A DNA stretch of 64,000 nucleotides. It comes from Gandjariella thermophila. GTDB lineage: Bacteria > Actinomycetota > Actinomycetes > Mycobacteriales > Pseudonocardiaceae. The DNA is taken from positions 186,001 to 250,000 of the forward strand of contig NZ_BJFL01000001.1 of NCBI RefSeq assembly GCF_005405885.1, written 5' to 3'. Each line of letters starts with the position of its first letter. Within the stretch, counting starts at the first letter, position 1. The position numbers and the translations under genes were made by a program. Shown in pieces: positions 52,543-61,302 of the stretch. Below the pieces are notes generated by a model. The model was not told the origin of the DNA, did not search any database, and saw only the letters and a program-made list of their open reading frames with translations.

Positions 52543-55440
52543 GTGGCAAACCGCGTGGTGGGACGGGTCGCCGAACTCGCGGAGGTGGACGCGGCGCTCG
52601 CCGAGGTGCAGGCAGGCTCTCAGCGGGTCGTCGAGTTCGTCGGCGAGCCGGGGATGGGCAAGACCGCACTGCTCGACGCCCTGCGGGCCCGCGCCGAGCG
52701 GCGAGGGTTCGTGGTGCTGGACGGCCAGGCGATGGAGTTCGAGCGGCTGCCCTTCGCGGTGTTCGTGGACGCGCTGGACGATTATCTCGGCACCGTGGAC
52801 CCGGGCAAGCTGGCCGCGCTGGGCGAGCACCGGTTGGGGCTGCTGTCCACCGTGTTTCCCGCGTTGGGCGGCGGCACCGACCGGCCCGACCTGGCCGCGG
52901 CCGAGCGCCACCTGCTGTACCGAGCGGTGCGCGCGCTGCTGGAGAGCATCCACGATGGTGCGACCCTGCTGCTGGTCCTCGACGATCTGCACTGGGTGGA
53001 CGAGGGCAGCGCGGAGTTGCTCGACCACCTGCTGCGTCATCCACCCACGGTCCCGCTGCTGGTGGCCCTGGCCTACCGGCCGCGGCAACTTCCCGACCGG
53101 CTGGCGACCACCCTGGCCCGCTGCAGTGGGGACGGATGGTGGCGGCGGATCGAGGTCGGTCCGCTCTCCCCCGCGGAAGTCGACGAAGTGTGCGCCGCGG
53201 AGGTTCCCCCGGGCCGGCGCAGGCAGCTCTACGAGGCCAGCGGGGGCAACCCCTTCTACCTGGACGCGTTGCTGCGGACGGGGCCTGCCCGGCAGCCGGA
53301 CGCGTTCGGCGACCGCGACGTCCGGGACCACGAGCTGCCACAGGCCGTGCGGGCGGCCCTGCTCGGTGAACTGTCCGGCCTGTCCGACTCGGTTCGGCTG
53401 GTGGCGCGGGCGGCGGCGGTGCTCGGTGAGGTGTTCGACGCCGGGCTGGTGGCCCCGGTCGCCCAGACCGACGAGACGGACGTGCTGGTGGCATTGGACG
53501 AGCTGCTCGCCCGCGATCTCGTCCGCCCGACCGCCTCGACCCAGCGTTTCCGGTTCCGCCACCCGTTGCTGCGCTCGGTGGTGTACGGGTCCGCAGGTGC
53601 GGGCTGGCGGTTGGGGGCGCACGCCCGGGCGTCGGCCTTGCTGGCCGAGCGCGGTGCCTCGCTGCCGGTGCAGGCCATCCACGTGGAGCGGGCCGCGGGC
53701 ATCGGCGACGAGGGCGCCGTTGACGTGCTCGTGCGGGCCGCGTGGCAGGTGTGTGCGCTGGCTCCCGCCCGGGCGGCGCACTGGTTGCGCCAGGCGCTGC
53801 GGCTGCTGGGCGACCGGGCGAACGCGCGGCCCGAGCTGTGGATGCGCTTGGCCCACACCCTCGCCGTGGCCGGCCAGCTGCAGGAAAGCCACGACATCCT
53901 GCACCAGGTGCTTGACCTGTTGCCGCCCGGCCCGGACGGCCAGCGCCTGGAGGCGGTGACGTCGCTGGCGATGGTGCAGCGGTTGCTCGGCCGGCACGGT
54001 TCGGCCAAGGTGTTGCTGCTCGCGGAGCTCGACGCCCTCGGGCCGCGGCGAACCTCGGCGACGGCCGGACTGGAGCTGGAACTGGCCGCGGGAGCCCTGC
54101 GCGGCAGCGACTTCCCCGCGGCCGTCCGCTGGGGCGCCCGGGCACTCGCTTCGGCCGCCTCGGACACCCAGCCACGGCTGGTCGCCACTGCCACCGCGCT
54201 GCTCGCGCTCGCCGGCGTCTTCGCCGGATCCACCGCGGAGGCGGTGGCGAAGCTGGACGAGGCGGTGCGCATGGTCGACGACGCGCCGGACCGCCTGCTG
54301 GCCACCCATCTGGACGCCATCCTGCGGGTGGGCTGGACCGAGGTGTTCCTGGAGCGCCTGGACGAGGCGCGGCGCCATCTCGGCCGGGCACTCGATCTCG
54401 CCCGCAGTACCGGCCAGAGCTACGTGCTCGCCGACGTGCTGGTGGGACTTGCCTACGCGTACCTCTGGTCCGGTCGGCTCGCGGAGGCGGCCTGCCACGC
54501 GGATGACGCGATCGAGGCGGCGTTACTGGTCGGCAGCGACGAGCTGCGCACCATGGCGGGGGCCGTCGGGGTCGCCGTCGCGCTGAGCGGCGGCGACCTG
54601 CCCAGCGCCCTGCGCGCGGCGGAGAAAACCGTCGCCGAAGCGGGTACGGCCGCCGGCCGGGGTCCGACGATCGCCGCGGGCATGCTGGCCCAGGCACGAC
54701 TGCTCAACGGGGACGCCGACGCGGCCCGGGAGACGTTGCTCCACGCCGGCGGGGGTGACGATCTGCCGCGGTTCGAGTTTCCCACGCGCGCCTCGTGGTT
54801 CCGCACCCTCACTCAGGCCGAGCTGGCGCGCGGCGAGATGATCGGCGCCGCGCGGTGGGTGCGGCGCGCCGAGGCGGCCGCGGCGGTAACCGGGCTGTCC
54901 GGCCAGCAGGGGCATGCGCTGCTGGCACGAGCCGCGTTCCTGCTCGCCAACAAGGAAGCGGCTGGTGCGGCCACCGCCGCCGGGGAGGCAGCGGCCGCCT
55001 TCGCCGCAGTCGGCATGCGCCTGTACCAGGCGCATGCGCACATGGCCGCGGCAGACGCGCTGGTCACCACGGGCGACCGGGCCGGCGCACTGTCGCGGTT
55101 CGGGCAGGCCAAGGCGCTGTTCGCGGCGGCCGGGGCGGACACCATGCGCCGCCACGCGGACACCCGCCTGCGGGCCCTCGGCGGCCGTGCCGGGCGCTCG
55201 TCGCTGCAGGGTCGGGCGGCACTCAGCGACCGGGAGCGACAGATCGCCGAACTGGTCGCCCAGGGTCGCACCAACCGCCAGATCGCCGATCAGTTGTTCG
55301 TCAGCCCGAAAACGGTCGAGGCGCATCTGTCGCGGACTTTCACCAAGCTCGGCGTGTCCTCCCGGGCCGCCCTGGCCAGCGCCATCGCCGCCGAGCGGTC
55401 ACCCGCCCCCGAAGAGAGCCGCGACAGCCATCACGACTAG
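52543..55440 (+). CDS. Large ATP-binding LuxR-type transcriptional regulator
   Basis: A 965-residue LAL-type regulator. The N-terminal AAA/NACHT-like ATPase has Walker A EFVGEPGMGKTALLDALRARAE near residue 30 and Walker B LLLVLDDLHWVDEGSAELL near 145; a long middle of TPR-like helical repeats (AHWLRQALRLL, RRHLGRALDLAR, AACHADDAIEAA and similar) spans ~400-860; the C-terminal LuxR HTH is LSDRERQIAELVAQGRTNRQIADQLFVSPKTVEAHLSRTFTKLGVSSRAAL. Such proteins activate secondary-metabolite or catabolic genes. GTG 52543 has GACGGGAG about 10 bases upstream. Flanked by two lipoprotein genes that may be its targets. Confidence 0.93.
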   Translation: MANRVVGRVAELAEVDAALAEVQAGSQRVVEFVGEPGMGKTALLDALRARAERRGFVVLDGQAMEFERLPFAVFVDALDDYLGTVDPGKLAALGEHRLGLLSTVFPALGGGTDRPDLAAAERHLLYRAVRALLESIHDGATLLLVLDDLHWVDEGSAELLDHLLRHPPTVPLLVALAYRPRQLPDRLATTLARCSGDGWWRRIEVGPLSPAEVDEVCAAEVPPGRRRQLYEASGGNPFYLDALLRTGPARQPDAFGDRDVRDHELPQAVRAALLGELSGLSDSVRLVARAAAVLGEVFDAGLVAPVAQTDETDVLVALDELLARDLVRPTASTQRFRFRHPLLRSVVYGSAGAGWRLGAHARASALLAERGASLPVQAIHVERAAGIGDEGAVDVLVRAAWQVCALAPARAAHWLRQALRLLGDRANARPELWMRLAHTLAVAGQLQESHDILHQVLDLLPPGPDGQRLEAVTSLAMVQRLLGRHGSAKVLLLAELDALGPRRTSATAGLELELAAGALRGSDFPAAVRWGARALASAASDTQPRLVATATALLALAGVFAGSTAEAVAKLDEAVRMVDDAPDRLLATHLDAILRVGWTEVFLERLDEARRHLGRALDLARSTGQSYVLADVLVGLAYAYLWSGRLAEAACHADDAIEAALLVGSDELRTMAGAVGVAVALSGGDLPSALRAAEKTVAEAGTAAGRGPTIAAGMLAQARLLNGDADAARETLLHAGGGDDLPRFEFPTRASWFRTLTQAELARGEMIGAARWVRRAEAAAAVTGLSGQQGHALLARAAFLLANKEAAGAATAAGEAAAAFAAVGMRLYQAHAHMAAADALVTTGDRAGALSRFGQAKALFAAAGADTMRRHADTRLRALGGRAGRSSLQGRAALSDRERQIAELVAQGRTNRQIADQLFVSPKTVEAHLSRTFTKLGVSSRAALASAIAAERSPAPEESRDSHHD

Positions 55441-55457
55441 GGACTTCCCGGATGTTG
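55440..55457 (+). promoter_or_regulatory. Second copy of the LuxR-locus motif
   Basis: GGGACTTCCCGGATGTTG directly at the LuxR-type stop codon. It matches GGGATTTCCCGACGGATGT at 52463-52480 with a 2-base deletion, and lies ~90 bp upstream of the second lipoprotein gene. Confidence 0.5.
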
Positions 55458-55470
55458 CTTGGCCACCCGC

Positions 55471-55516
55471 GGCGGTGAGGATCACCCGGACGCCACGGGC
55501 GGGTGACCTCACCGCC
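55471..55516 (+). terminator. Long hairpin between luxR-type and lipoprotein genes
   Basis: Arms GGCGGTGAGGATCACCCG (55471-55488) and CGGGTGACCTCACCGCC (55500-55516) pair over 17 bp with a single bulged A and an 11-base loop. It could terminate the LuxR-type mRNA or lie in the leader of the lipoprotein gene. Confidence 0.6.
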
Positions 55517-55543
55517 GGGCCATTGGGGAAGGAACGGGAACGC

Positions 55544-56092
55544 ATGCGGCGCTTCAGCGCGGCACTGGGCTGGCTTGCCCTGCTGCCGACCGCGGCCACC
55601 GGCTGTGGCGCGGCGGCCACCGATGTGCGGCCGCGCAGCGAACCCACGGGCGGCAGCTCGTCCACGGCCACCGCCACCGCCGACAGGACCACCGCGGAGA
55701 ACCTGACCTTCACCGGCGCGGTCAGCGGCACGATGCGGAAGGCCACGGCAGGTTCCGTCTACACCTGCCTGATCACGCCAGGCAAGGCGCTGCTGGTCGG
55801 ACCGATCACCGGCGACGTGGACGGCCGGAACTACGACGTGCAGTTCAAGATGGTCTTCGGATACCACGGGGCGGGCAGCTACCTGCTGGCGCCTGATCCC
55901 CACTCCGGCGGTGCGGTGAACAACATCATCCTGCAGGTGTCGCCCACCGGTCAGGACGACCTGTATTCGGTTGCCTCGGCGGGAACGCTCACCGTGGACG
56001 GCGAGCGCACCGGGACGATGGACGTCACGCTGGCCGGCAAGCTCGGCCAGATTCACCTGTCCGGCAGCTGGACCTGCCCACCCGACTCGTGA
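55544..56092 (+). CDS. Putative small lipoprotein
   Basis: A 182-residue exported protein: signal peptide with lipobox AATGC (Cys21), a Ser/Thr/Ala-rich linker to about residue 50, then a beta-rich domain (LTFTGAVSGTMRKATAGSVYTCLITPGKALLVGPITGDVDGRNYDVQFKMVFGYHGAGSYLL...GTMDVTLAGKLGQIHLSGSWTCPPDS) with two cysteines likely paired. GGAAGGA lies before the ATG. It follows the LuxR-type gene by 103 bp, which contains a repeated palindromic motif and a long hairpin, so co-regulation is likely. No named family recognised. Confidence 0.8.
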   Translation: MRRFSAALGWLALLPTAATGCGAAATDVRPRSEPTGGSSSTATATADRTTAENLTFTGAVSGTMRKATAGSVYTCLITPGKALLVGPITGDVDGRNYDVQFKMVFGYHGAGSYLLAPDPHSGGAVNNIILQVSPTGQDDLYSVASAGTLTVDGERTGTMDVTLAGKLGQIHLSGSWTCPPDS

Positions 56093-56116
56093 TGATCCGG
56101 GTGGGAGCGCGGCGCG

Positions 56117-56157
56117 GCCGAGTCGCTGCGGGTCGAGGGGGCTCGCAGCGACTCGGC
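56117..56157. terminator. Bidirectional terminator hairpin
   Basis: Perfect 14-bp arms GCCGAGTCGCTGCG and CGCAGCGACTCGGC with a 13-base loop, between the lipoprotein gene and the convergent VWA gene. Confidence 0.8.
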
Positions 56158-56188
56158 TGGGCACGCTGGTCCTCCGGCCCGCGTGGGG

Positions 56189-58165
56189 TTAACCGCGGCG
56201 GCGCCTGGTGCGCAGGTAGTCGGCGACGACGGCGGCGCCCAGCCCGTCGGTACCGGGTTCGACGACCCGGCCGCCGCTGCGCCGGGCGACGAGGTCGACG
56301 AACGCCCGCAGCCGCGGGTCCTCGCCGAGCATGAACACGGTGATCGACGCGCCGAGCCGGGTCAGCGCGTCCACCTCGGCCATGGTGCGGGCGAGGGTGC
56401 GCGGCATGGGCGGGTAGTTGAACACCGGCTCGCCGTCCGGTTCCAGGTGCGCGGTGGGCTCACCGTCGGTGACCACCAGCACCACGGGTTGGGCGTCCGG
56501 GTGGCGGCGCACGTGCCCGCCGGCCAGCAGCAGCGCGTGGTGCAGGTTGGTGCCCTGCTCCCAGGCGCCCTCCAGGGCGGTCAGCTCGCCCACGTCGACG
56601 GTGCCGGCGGAGCGGCCGAACGTGATCAGTTGCAGGGCGTCGTTGCGGTATCGGGTGCGCACCAGGTGGTGCAGGGCAAGTGCGGTGCGTTTCATCGGCA
56701 CCCAGCGGCCGTCCTGCACCATTGACCACGAGGTGTCCACGCACAGCGCGACGGCGGCGCGGGAACGCTGCTCGGTCTCCACCACCTCGACGTCGGCGAC
56801 GTCGATGCGGACCCGGCCGCCGCGGCGGCCTGGGTGCTCGCCGGCCTCTCGGAGCACGGCGTTGCGCACGGTGCGCGGGGTGTCCCAGGGCTCGGTGTCG
56901 CCGAACTGCCAGGGCCGCGAGCCGCCGGTGGGTTCGCCCGCCGCGCCGGCCCGCTCGCTGTCCCGGTCGCCGCGCCGGGTGCGCAGCCGGTCGATCACCT
57001 GCCGCAGCGCGGTCTCGCCGAGCCGGCGCAGCGCCTTCGGGGTGAGCCGCAGGCTGCCGTCCGGCGCGCGTTCCAGCAGGTTCTGCTCGCGGAACTGGCG
57101 TTCCAGCTCGGCCAGCCGGCGGGCGTCCACCGCGGCGTCCCCGCCGAGCTGGCGGGCCAGCGCCTCCAGGTCGATGTCCTCCAGCCGGGCACCCGGGTAG
57201 GACTGGGAGAGCTGCTCGGCGAGCGCGTCCAGCTCGGCGAGGTCGGCCATGGCCTGCGCGCCCTCACCCAGGCCCATCGGCTGCTGCCCGCGGAACCGCG
57301 CCGAGCCCGTCCAGTCCTCGCCTGGGCGCAGCCCGCGGAGCTGGGCGTCGAGCTGGGCGAGCTGCTCGGCGAGGCCGGCGTCGCCGAACGCCTGCTGGGC
57401 GAGCTGGGCCAGCTCGGCGCGCTGCTCGTCAGTCATCGAGTTGAGCAGCCGCTGCGCGGCGGCGGCGCGGGCGGCGAGCAGGTCGACGAGTTCCGCCACG
57501 GACTGCGGCTGCTCGGGGAAGAACTCGCCGTGCCGGCGCATGAACTCCTCGAACCGCCGCGGCACGTCGGCGTCGCCGCGGGCGTGCGCGGCGAGCAGCG
57601 CGTTGAGGTCGGTGAGCATTTCCCGGATCCGGGCCACGTCCTGCGGCCCGGTGTTCCGCATGGCCTCCTTGATGCCCTGGAACCGGCTTTCCAGCATCTC
57701 CCGGCCGAGCAGGTCCTGGATCCGCTGGTACGCCTGCCGCGCCTCGGACGACCGCCAGTCGTAGTCGGCCAGCTCGGTGACGGCGGCGGCGGTGCCGGCG
57801 GGCAGCGCGTCGAGCTGGGCCTCGCGGAACCGGGCGTCGTCGGACGGGTCCGGGAACAGCGCCCGCCGCTCCGCGTCCAGCGCCGCCTCCAGCAGCTTGC
57901 GCACCTCCTGGAGGGTGCCGTCCAGCCGATGCCGGCGCTGGATCTCGGAGCGGCGCTGCCACAGCCGGCGGGTCAGCTCGTCCAGGCCGGGGGTGCCGCG
58001 CACGCCGCGGCGGAGCAGTTCCTCCAGGGCGGAGCGGGGCGAGCGGCCCTCCATCACCTCCCGGCCCAGCTCGTCGATGGCGGCGCGCAGGTCGGGTGGC
58101 GCGGCGAGCGGGTCGTCGCCGCCGTGCCAGGGGCCGTAGCGGTAGCGCGGTGCGGGCGACGCCAC
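56189..58165 (-). CDS. VWA-domain protein paired with a MoxR-type ATPase
   Basis: A 658-residue cytoplasmic protein. The N-terminal ~430 residues are helical and charged, with Gln/Leu/Ala-rich stretches (AQLAQQAFGDAGLAEQLAQLDAQLRGL). The C-terminal VWA domain has a full MIDAS: AVALCVDTSWSMVQDGRW (DxSxS), GTNLHHAL (Thr) and VVTDGEPTAH (Asp). GTG 58165 is preceded by GAGGAG; it lies 25 bp after the AAA ATPase gene. Such MoxR-VWA pairs act as chaperone or metal-insertion systems; the client here is unknown. Confidence 0.92.
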   Translation of the reverse strand: MASPAPRYRYGPWHGGDDPLAAPPDLRAAIDELGREVMEGRSPRSALEELLRRGVRGTPGLDELTRRLWQRRSEIQRRHRLDGTLQEVRKLLEAALDAERRALFPDPSDDARFREAQLDALPAGTAAAVTELADYDWRSSEARQAYQRIQDLLGREMLESRFQGIKEAMRNTGPQDVARIREMLTDLNALLAAHARGDADVPRRFEEFMRRHGEFFPEQPQSVAELVDLLAARAAAAQRLLNSMTDEQRAELAQLAQQAFGDAGLAEQLAQLDAQLRGLRPGEDWTGSARFRGQQPMGLGEGAQAMADLAELDALAEQLSQSYPGARLEDIDLEALARQLGGDAAVDARRLAELERQFREQNLLERAPDGSLRLTPKALRRLGETALRQVIDRLRTRRGDRDSERAGAAGEPTGGSRPWQFGDTEPWDTPRTVRNAVLREAGEHPGRRGGRVRIDVADVEVVETEQRSRAAVALCVDTSWSMVQDGRWVPMKRTALALHHLVRTRYRNDALQLITFGRSAGTVDVGELTALEGAWEQGTNLHHALLLAGGHVRRHPDAQPVVLVVTDGEPTAHLEPDGEPVFNYPPMPRTLARTMAEVDALTRLGASITVFMLGEDPRLRAFVDLVARRSGGRVVEPGTDGLGAAVVADYLRTRRRRG

Positions 58166-58190
58166 GGGCGCTCCTCTCGAAAGGCTCTTC

Positions 58191-59612
58191 TCAGGAGCCG
58201 TAGACGGTGCGGTCGTCCTCGGTGTCCTTGGCGAGCTTCCGGGTCAGGTAGAGCATTTCGAGGGCGAGTTCCACGGCGGAGGCGATCCGGCCGGGCGCGT
58301 CGCCGGGCTCGGCGCCGAGCCGGCCGGCCACCTCGTGCAGGACGGGCAGTTCGGGCAGCGCGGTGAGCAGGTCCTGGGCCGGCACCCGCTCGCCGGTGAC
58401 CACCGGATGGCCGTCGGTGACGGCGGCGGCCAGCGAGCGCAGGTCCACCCCGGCCAGCCGACCCCGGGCGGTCTCCGCGACGGAGCGGCGCAGCAGGTGG
58501 GTGAGCACCTCGCCGGCGCCGTCCTGGTCGGCGTCGTCGTCGTAGCCGGCCTCGAACTCCAGCTTGCCGCGCAGCACGCCGGGCACCGACTCCAGGTCCA
58601 CCGGGCGGGCCACGGCGGGTGACTCGCCGGTGAGCGCGGCGCGGCGCAGCGCCGCGGCGGCCACCGTCTCGGCGGCGGCGACCGCGAACCGGGCGGACAC
58701 CCCGGAGCGCTGGTCCACCGCCGGGGACTCGCGCAGGTGCCGGACGAACCGGGCGATCACCTCGAACAGATGGTCGCCGACCTCGGCGACCAGGTCGGCC
58801 TCCTGGCGGATGAGGTCGACCTCGTCGGGGATCTCCAGCGGGTAGTGGGTGCGCACCTCGGCGCCGAAGCGGTCCTTGAGCGGGGTGATGATCCGGCCGC
58901 GGTTGGTGTAGTCCTCCGGGTTGGCGGTGGCGACCAGCAGCACGTCCAGCGGCAGCCGCAGGGTGTAGCCGCGGATCTGGATGTCCCGCTCCTCCATCAC
59001 GTTCAGCAGCGCCACCTGGATCCGCTCGGCCAGGTCGGGTAGCTCGTTGATGGCCACGATGCCGCGGTGCGAACGCGGGACGAGTCCGAAGTGGATGGTC
59101 TCCGGGTCGCCGAGGCTGCGGCCCTCGGCCACCTTCACCGGGTCGACGTCGCCGATGAGATCGCCGACGGAGGTGTCCGGGGTGGCCAGCTTCTCGGCGT
59201 ACCGCTCGGTGCGGTGCCGCCAGGCGACCGGCAGCGCGTCGCCGAGTTCGGCGGCGCGGCGGCGGGACTCCGGGGTGATCGGGTCGAGAGGATGCTCGCC
59301 GATCTCGGCGCCCTCGATCACCGGGGTCCACTCGTCGAGCAGGCCGCCGAGCGTGCGCAGCAGCCGCGTCTTGCCCTGGCCGCGCTCGCCGAGCAGCACG
59401 ATGTCGTGGCCGGCCAGGATGGCGCGTTCCAGTTGCGGCAGCACGGTGCGGTCGAAGCCGACGATACCGGGCCACGGGTCGGTTCCGGCACGCAGCGCCG
59501 TCAGCAGGTTCTCCCGCAGTTCGGCCTTGACGCCGCGCGGGGCGTAACCGGCGGCCCGCAGCTCACCGGCGGTGCGGGGCAGGTCGGACGGTGCGTTGGG
59601 AACGATGCTCAC
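58191..59612 (-). CDS. MoxR/Mg-chelatase-like AAA+ ATPase
   Basis: A 473-residue AAA+ protein. Walker A is HDIVLLGERGQGKTRLLRTLGG near residue 75; Walker B/sensor region GIVAINELPDLAERIQVALLNVMEERDIQIRGYTLRLPLDVLLVATANPEDYTNRGRIITPLKDRFGAEVRTHYP; C-terminal helical lid. It resembles the magnesium chelatase I-subunit type. First gene of a two-gene operon with the VWA protein, with which it probably forms a complex. ATG start at 59612. Confidence 0.93.
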   Translation of the reverse strand: MSIVPNAPSDLPRTAGELRAAGYAPRGVKAELRENLLTALRAGTDPWPGIVGFDRTVLPQLERAILAGHDIVLLGERGQGKTRLLRTLGGLLDEWTPVIEGAEIGEHPLDPITPESRRRAAELGDALPVAWRHRTERYAEKLATPDTSVGDLIGDVDPVKVAEGRSLGDPETIHFGLVPRSHRGIVAINELPDLAERIQVALLNVMEERDIQIRGYTLRLPLDVLLVATANPEDYTNRGRIITPLKDRFGAEVRTHYPLEIPDEVDLIRQEADLVAEVGDHLFEVIARFVRHLRESPAVDQRSGVSARFAVAAAETVAAAALRRAALTGESPAVARPVDLESVPGVLRGKLEFEAGYDDDADQDGAGEVLTHLLRRSVAETARGRLAGVDLRSLAAAVTDGHPVVTGERVPAQDLLTALPELPVLHEVAGRLGAEPGDAPGRIASAVELALEMLYLTRKLAKDTEDDRTVYGS

Positions 59613-59780
59613 TCACCCGACGCTACGCAGATCATGGCCGCCGGTCGACGTGAAGTTACTCCAGGCCGCCTGCGTGGGTGTCCGGGTTCCGGTCCGCGGG
59701 CGGTGGCGGGCGTTCCCACCCGGCGGTGCGGCGCCGGCGGCAGAATGGGGCGGACTTCGTCCAGGAAAGGGGGCCGGCCC

Positions 59781-60272
59781 GTGCGGGGCGCGATCGAGTT
59801 CCAGTGGTCACCACGACCGTCCGACTGGCGGGACGCGTTGCGCGCGGCGGTGCCGCTGTACCGGTGGGCGCCGTGGTTCGCCGGCGCGCTGGCCGCCTGC
59901 TCGGTGCTGCTGCTCGTGCTCGGCGACGTGGCCGCCGGCTGCTACGGGTTGGTCGCCGCCGCGGTGGTGGCGGCGCTGGTGCCGCTGGCGGCGCACCGGT
60001 CGTTCCGGGCCGCTCCGCTGGCCGGCCGCACGGTCACCGGGCACGCCGACGACCAGGCGATCCGGTTGACCATCGGTGACGAGGCGCGCAGTGTGGTGCG
60101 GTGGTCGGCGCTGCCGGCCTGGTCGGAGACCTCGCGGAACATCGTGCTGCGCACCGGCCCGGGCGCGGCGAGTCCCGTCTACGCCGTGCCGCACCGCGCG
60201 TTCGCCGACCCCGCGGACGCCCGCCGGTTCCGGGAACTGCTCGCCAGGCACATCGGTCCGGCCGGTCGTTGA
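59781..60272 (+). CDS. YcxB-like membrane protein
   Basis: A 163-residue protein with two transmembrane helices near the N-terminus (WAPWFAGALAACSVLLLVLGDV and CYGLVAAAVVAALVPLAAH) and a C-terminal soluble part (GHADDQAIRLTIGDEARSVVRWSALPAWSETSRNIVLRTG..VYAVPHRAFADPADARRFRELLARHI) matching the YcxB-like layout. Function unknown. GTG 59781 follows GAAAGGGGG at suitable spacing; longer frames upstream read through the neighbouring gene's antisense strand. Possibly its own unit; tandem palindromes lie after its stop. Confidence 0.82.
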   Translation: MRGAIEFQWSPRPSDWRDALRAAVPLYRWAPWFAGALAACSVLLLVLGDVAAGCYGLVAAAVVAALVPLAAHRSFRAAPLAGRTVTGHADDQAIRLTIGDEARSVVRWSALPAWSETSRNIVLRTGPGAASPVYAVPHRAFADPADARRFRELLARHIGPAGR

Positions 60273-60300
60273 GCCCGTCCGCGCAGTTCGATCGCGGTGT

Positions 60301-60342
60301 CCACCACGGGTGTGGTAGCCGGGTCCACCACAGGTGTGGTGG
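60301..60342. repeat. Tandem palindromes
   Basis: CCACCACGGGTGTGGTAG (60301-60318) and CCACCACAGGTGTGGTGG (60325-60342): two dyads in tandem, 24 bases apart; the second has perfect 8-bp arms. They lie 66 bp upstream of the next gene's start and could be a dual operator or terminator hairpins. Confidence 0.6.
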
Positions 60343-60407
60343 CACGTGATCGGCGACACCGGAGCCGCTCGCGCCCGGCCACCGGAATCCACGTAATCTC
60401 GGTCAAC

Positions 60408-61202
60408 GTGACCAGTCCGAGCGCGACGTTGGTGGTGTGGACCTCCGCCTGGCTACACGGCGTGGTGGGCGCCGACGACGTTCTCGACGCGCTCCGCACC
60501 TGGGCGGAGCAGCACGAGGTCGTCGCGAACGATCACGGCACGGCCACCGCCCTGGACCTGCCCGGCCCGGAGGAGACGCCGTCCGGCCCGGCGATGCTGC
60601 TGGCCGCGTTGCGGCGGGCCGGCGCCGCCGAGGCACGGCTGGTCCTCCCGGTGCCCGGCGACGTGCGCGGACTCGGCGGCGGTGGGCCGTTCACCGACGC
60701 GGCGCTGCGGGCGGGCAACGCCGTGGTGCTCCAGGACATCGGCGTCGGCGTGGTGCCGCACCCGGTGGCCGAGGGCATCCTCCGGTGGACCCTGTTCGAC
60801 CTGCCCGCCGGGCCGCCGCCCGAGTACGTTCCGCTCGGCGAGGCCGAGCACGGCCTGGCCGGCGCGATGCGCGACGCGGCCGCCACGCTGCACGCGCTGG
60901 ACGTGGCCAGCAACCGGCCCGGGGCCCGTGCGGAGATCAACGCCCTGGTGCGGTCGGCGCCGCGTCCGCCGTGGCCGCAGGGCATGCCGGGCCGGTCCCT
61001 GCGGGTGCTGCAGCGCGCGGCCGAGGTGGCGGCCATCCTTGAGGTGGCGATGGGTGACGAGCCGGGAGGCGCGCTGTCCGCCTCCGCGGCGACGGCTCGC
61101 TCGGAGGCGTTGCGGCCGCTCGGGGACGCCGTGCGCCGCGCCCGGTGTGCCGCGGTGGACGAGGCCGTCCGGGTCCTCTCCGACCGCGCCGGCCAGCACT
61201 GA
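60408..61202 (+). CDS. Conserved-looking hypothetical protein
   Basis: A 264-residue soluble protein I do not recognise. It begins VTSPSATLVVWTSAWLHGVVGADDVLDALRTWAEQHEVVANDHGTATALDLPGPEETPSG, with a central GDVRGLGGGGPFTDAALRAGNAVVLQDIGVGVVPHPVAEGILRWTLFDLPAGPPPEYVPLGEAEHGL and a helical C-terminus rich in Ala/Arg. No signal peptide or membrane helix. GTG 60408 lies 8 bases after TAATCT (60394-60399) with no SD, suggesting a leaderless transcript; tandem palindromes sit just upstream. A hairpin follows the stop. Confidence 0.75.
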   Translation: MTSPSATLVVWTSAWLHGVVGADDVLDALRTWAEQHEVVANDHGTATALDLPGPEETPSGPAMLLAALRRAGAAEARLVLPVPGDVRGLGGGGPFTDAALRAGNAVVLQDIGVGVVPHPVAEGILRWTLFDLPAGPPPEYVPLGEAEHGLAGAMRDAAATLHALDVASNRPGARAEINALVRSAPRPPWPQGMPGRSLRVLQRAAEVAAILEVAMGDEPGGALSASAATARSEALRPLGDAVRRARCAAVDEAVRVLSDRAGQH

Positions 61203-61224
61203 GCGCATCGGCGTCAGACAGCGG

Positions 61225-61259
61225 CGAGGACTGCCCCGGTCGCCCGGAGACAGTCCTCG
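61225..61259. terminator. Hairpin terminator, convergent genes
   Basis: Perfect 9-bp arms CGAGGACTG (61225-61233) and CAGTCCTCG (61251-61259) with a 17-base loop, between the hypothetical gene and the convergent Trp-rich protein gene. Confidence 0.65.
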
Positions 61260-61302
61260 CGTTCAGGGCGTCAGGTGGACGCCAGCCGTGGTGGCGGGGG
61301 TG

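Noticed and set aside
50381-54697. A 1438-codon minus-strand open frame
   Set aside because: It runs antisense to the LuxR-type gene and out of frame over the lipoprotein gene; composition is Arg/Pro/Ala shadow sequence with no motifs. GC-rich third positions keep such frames open.
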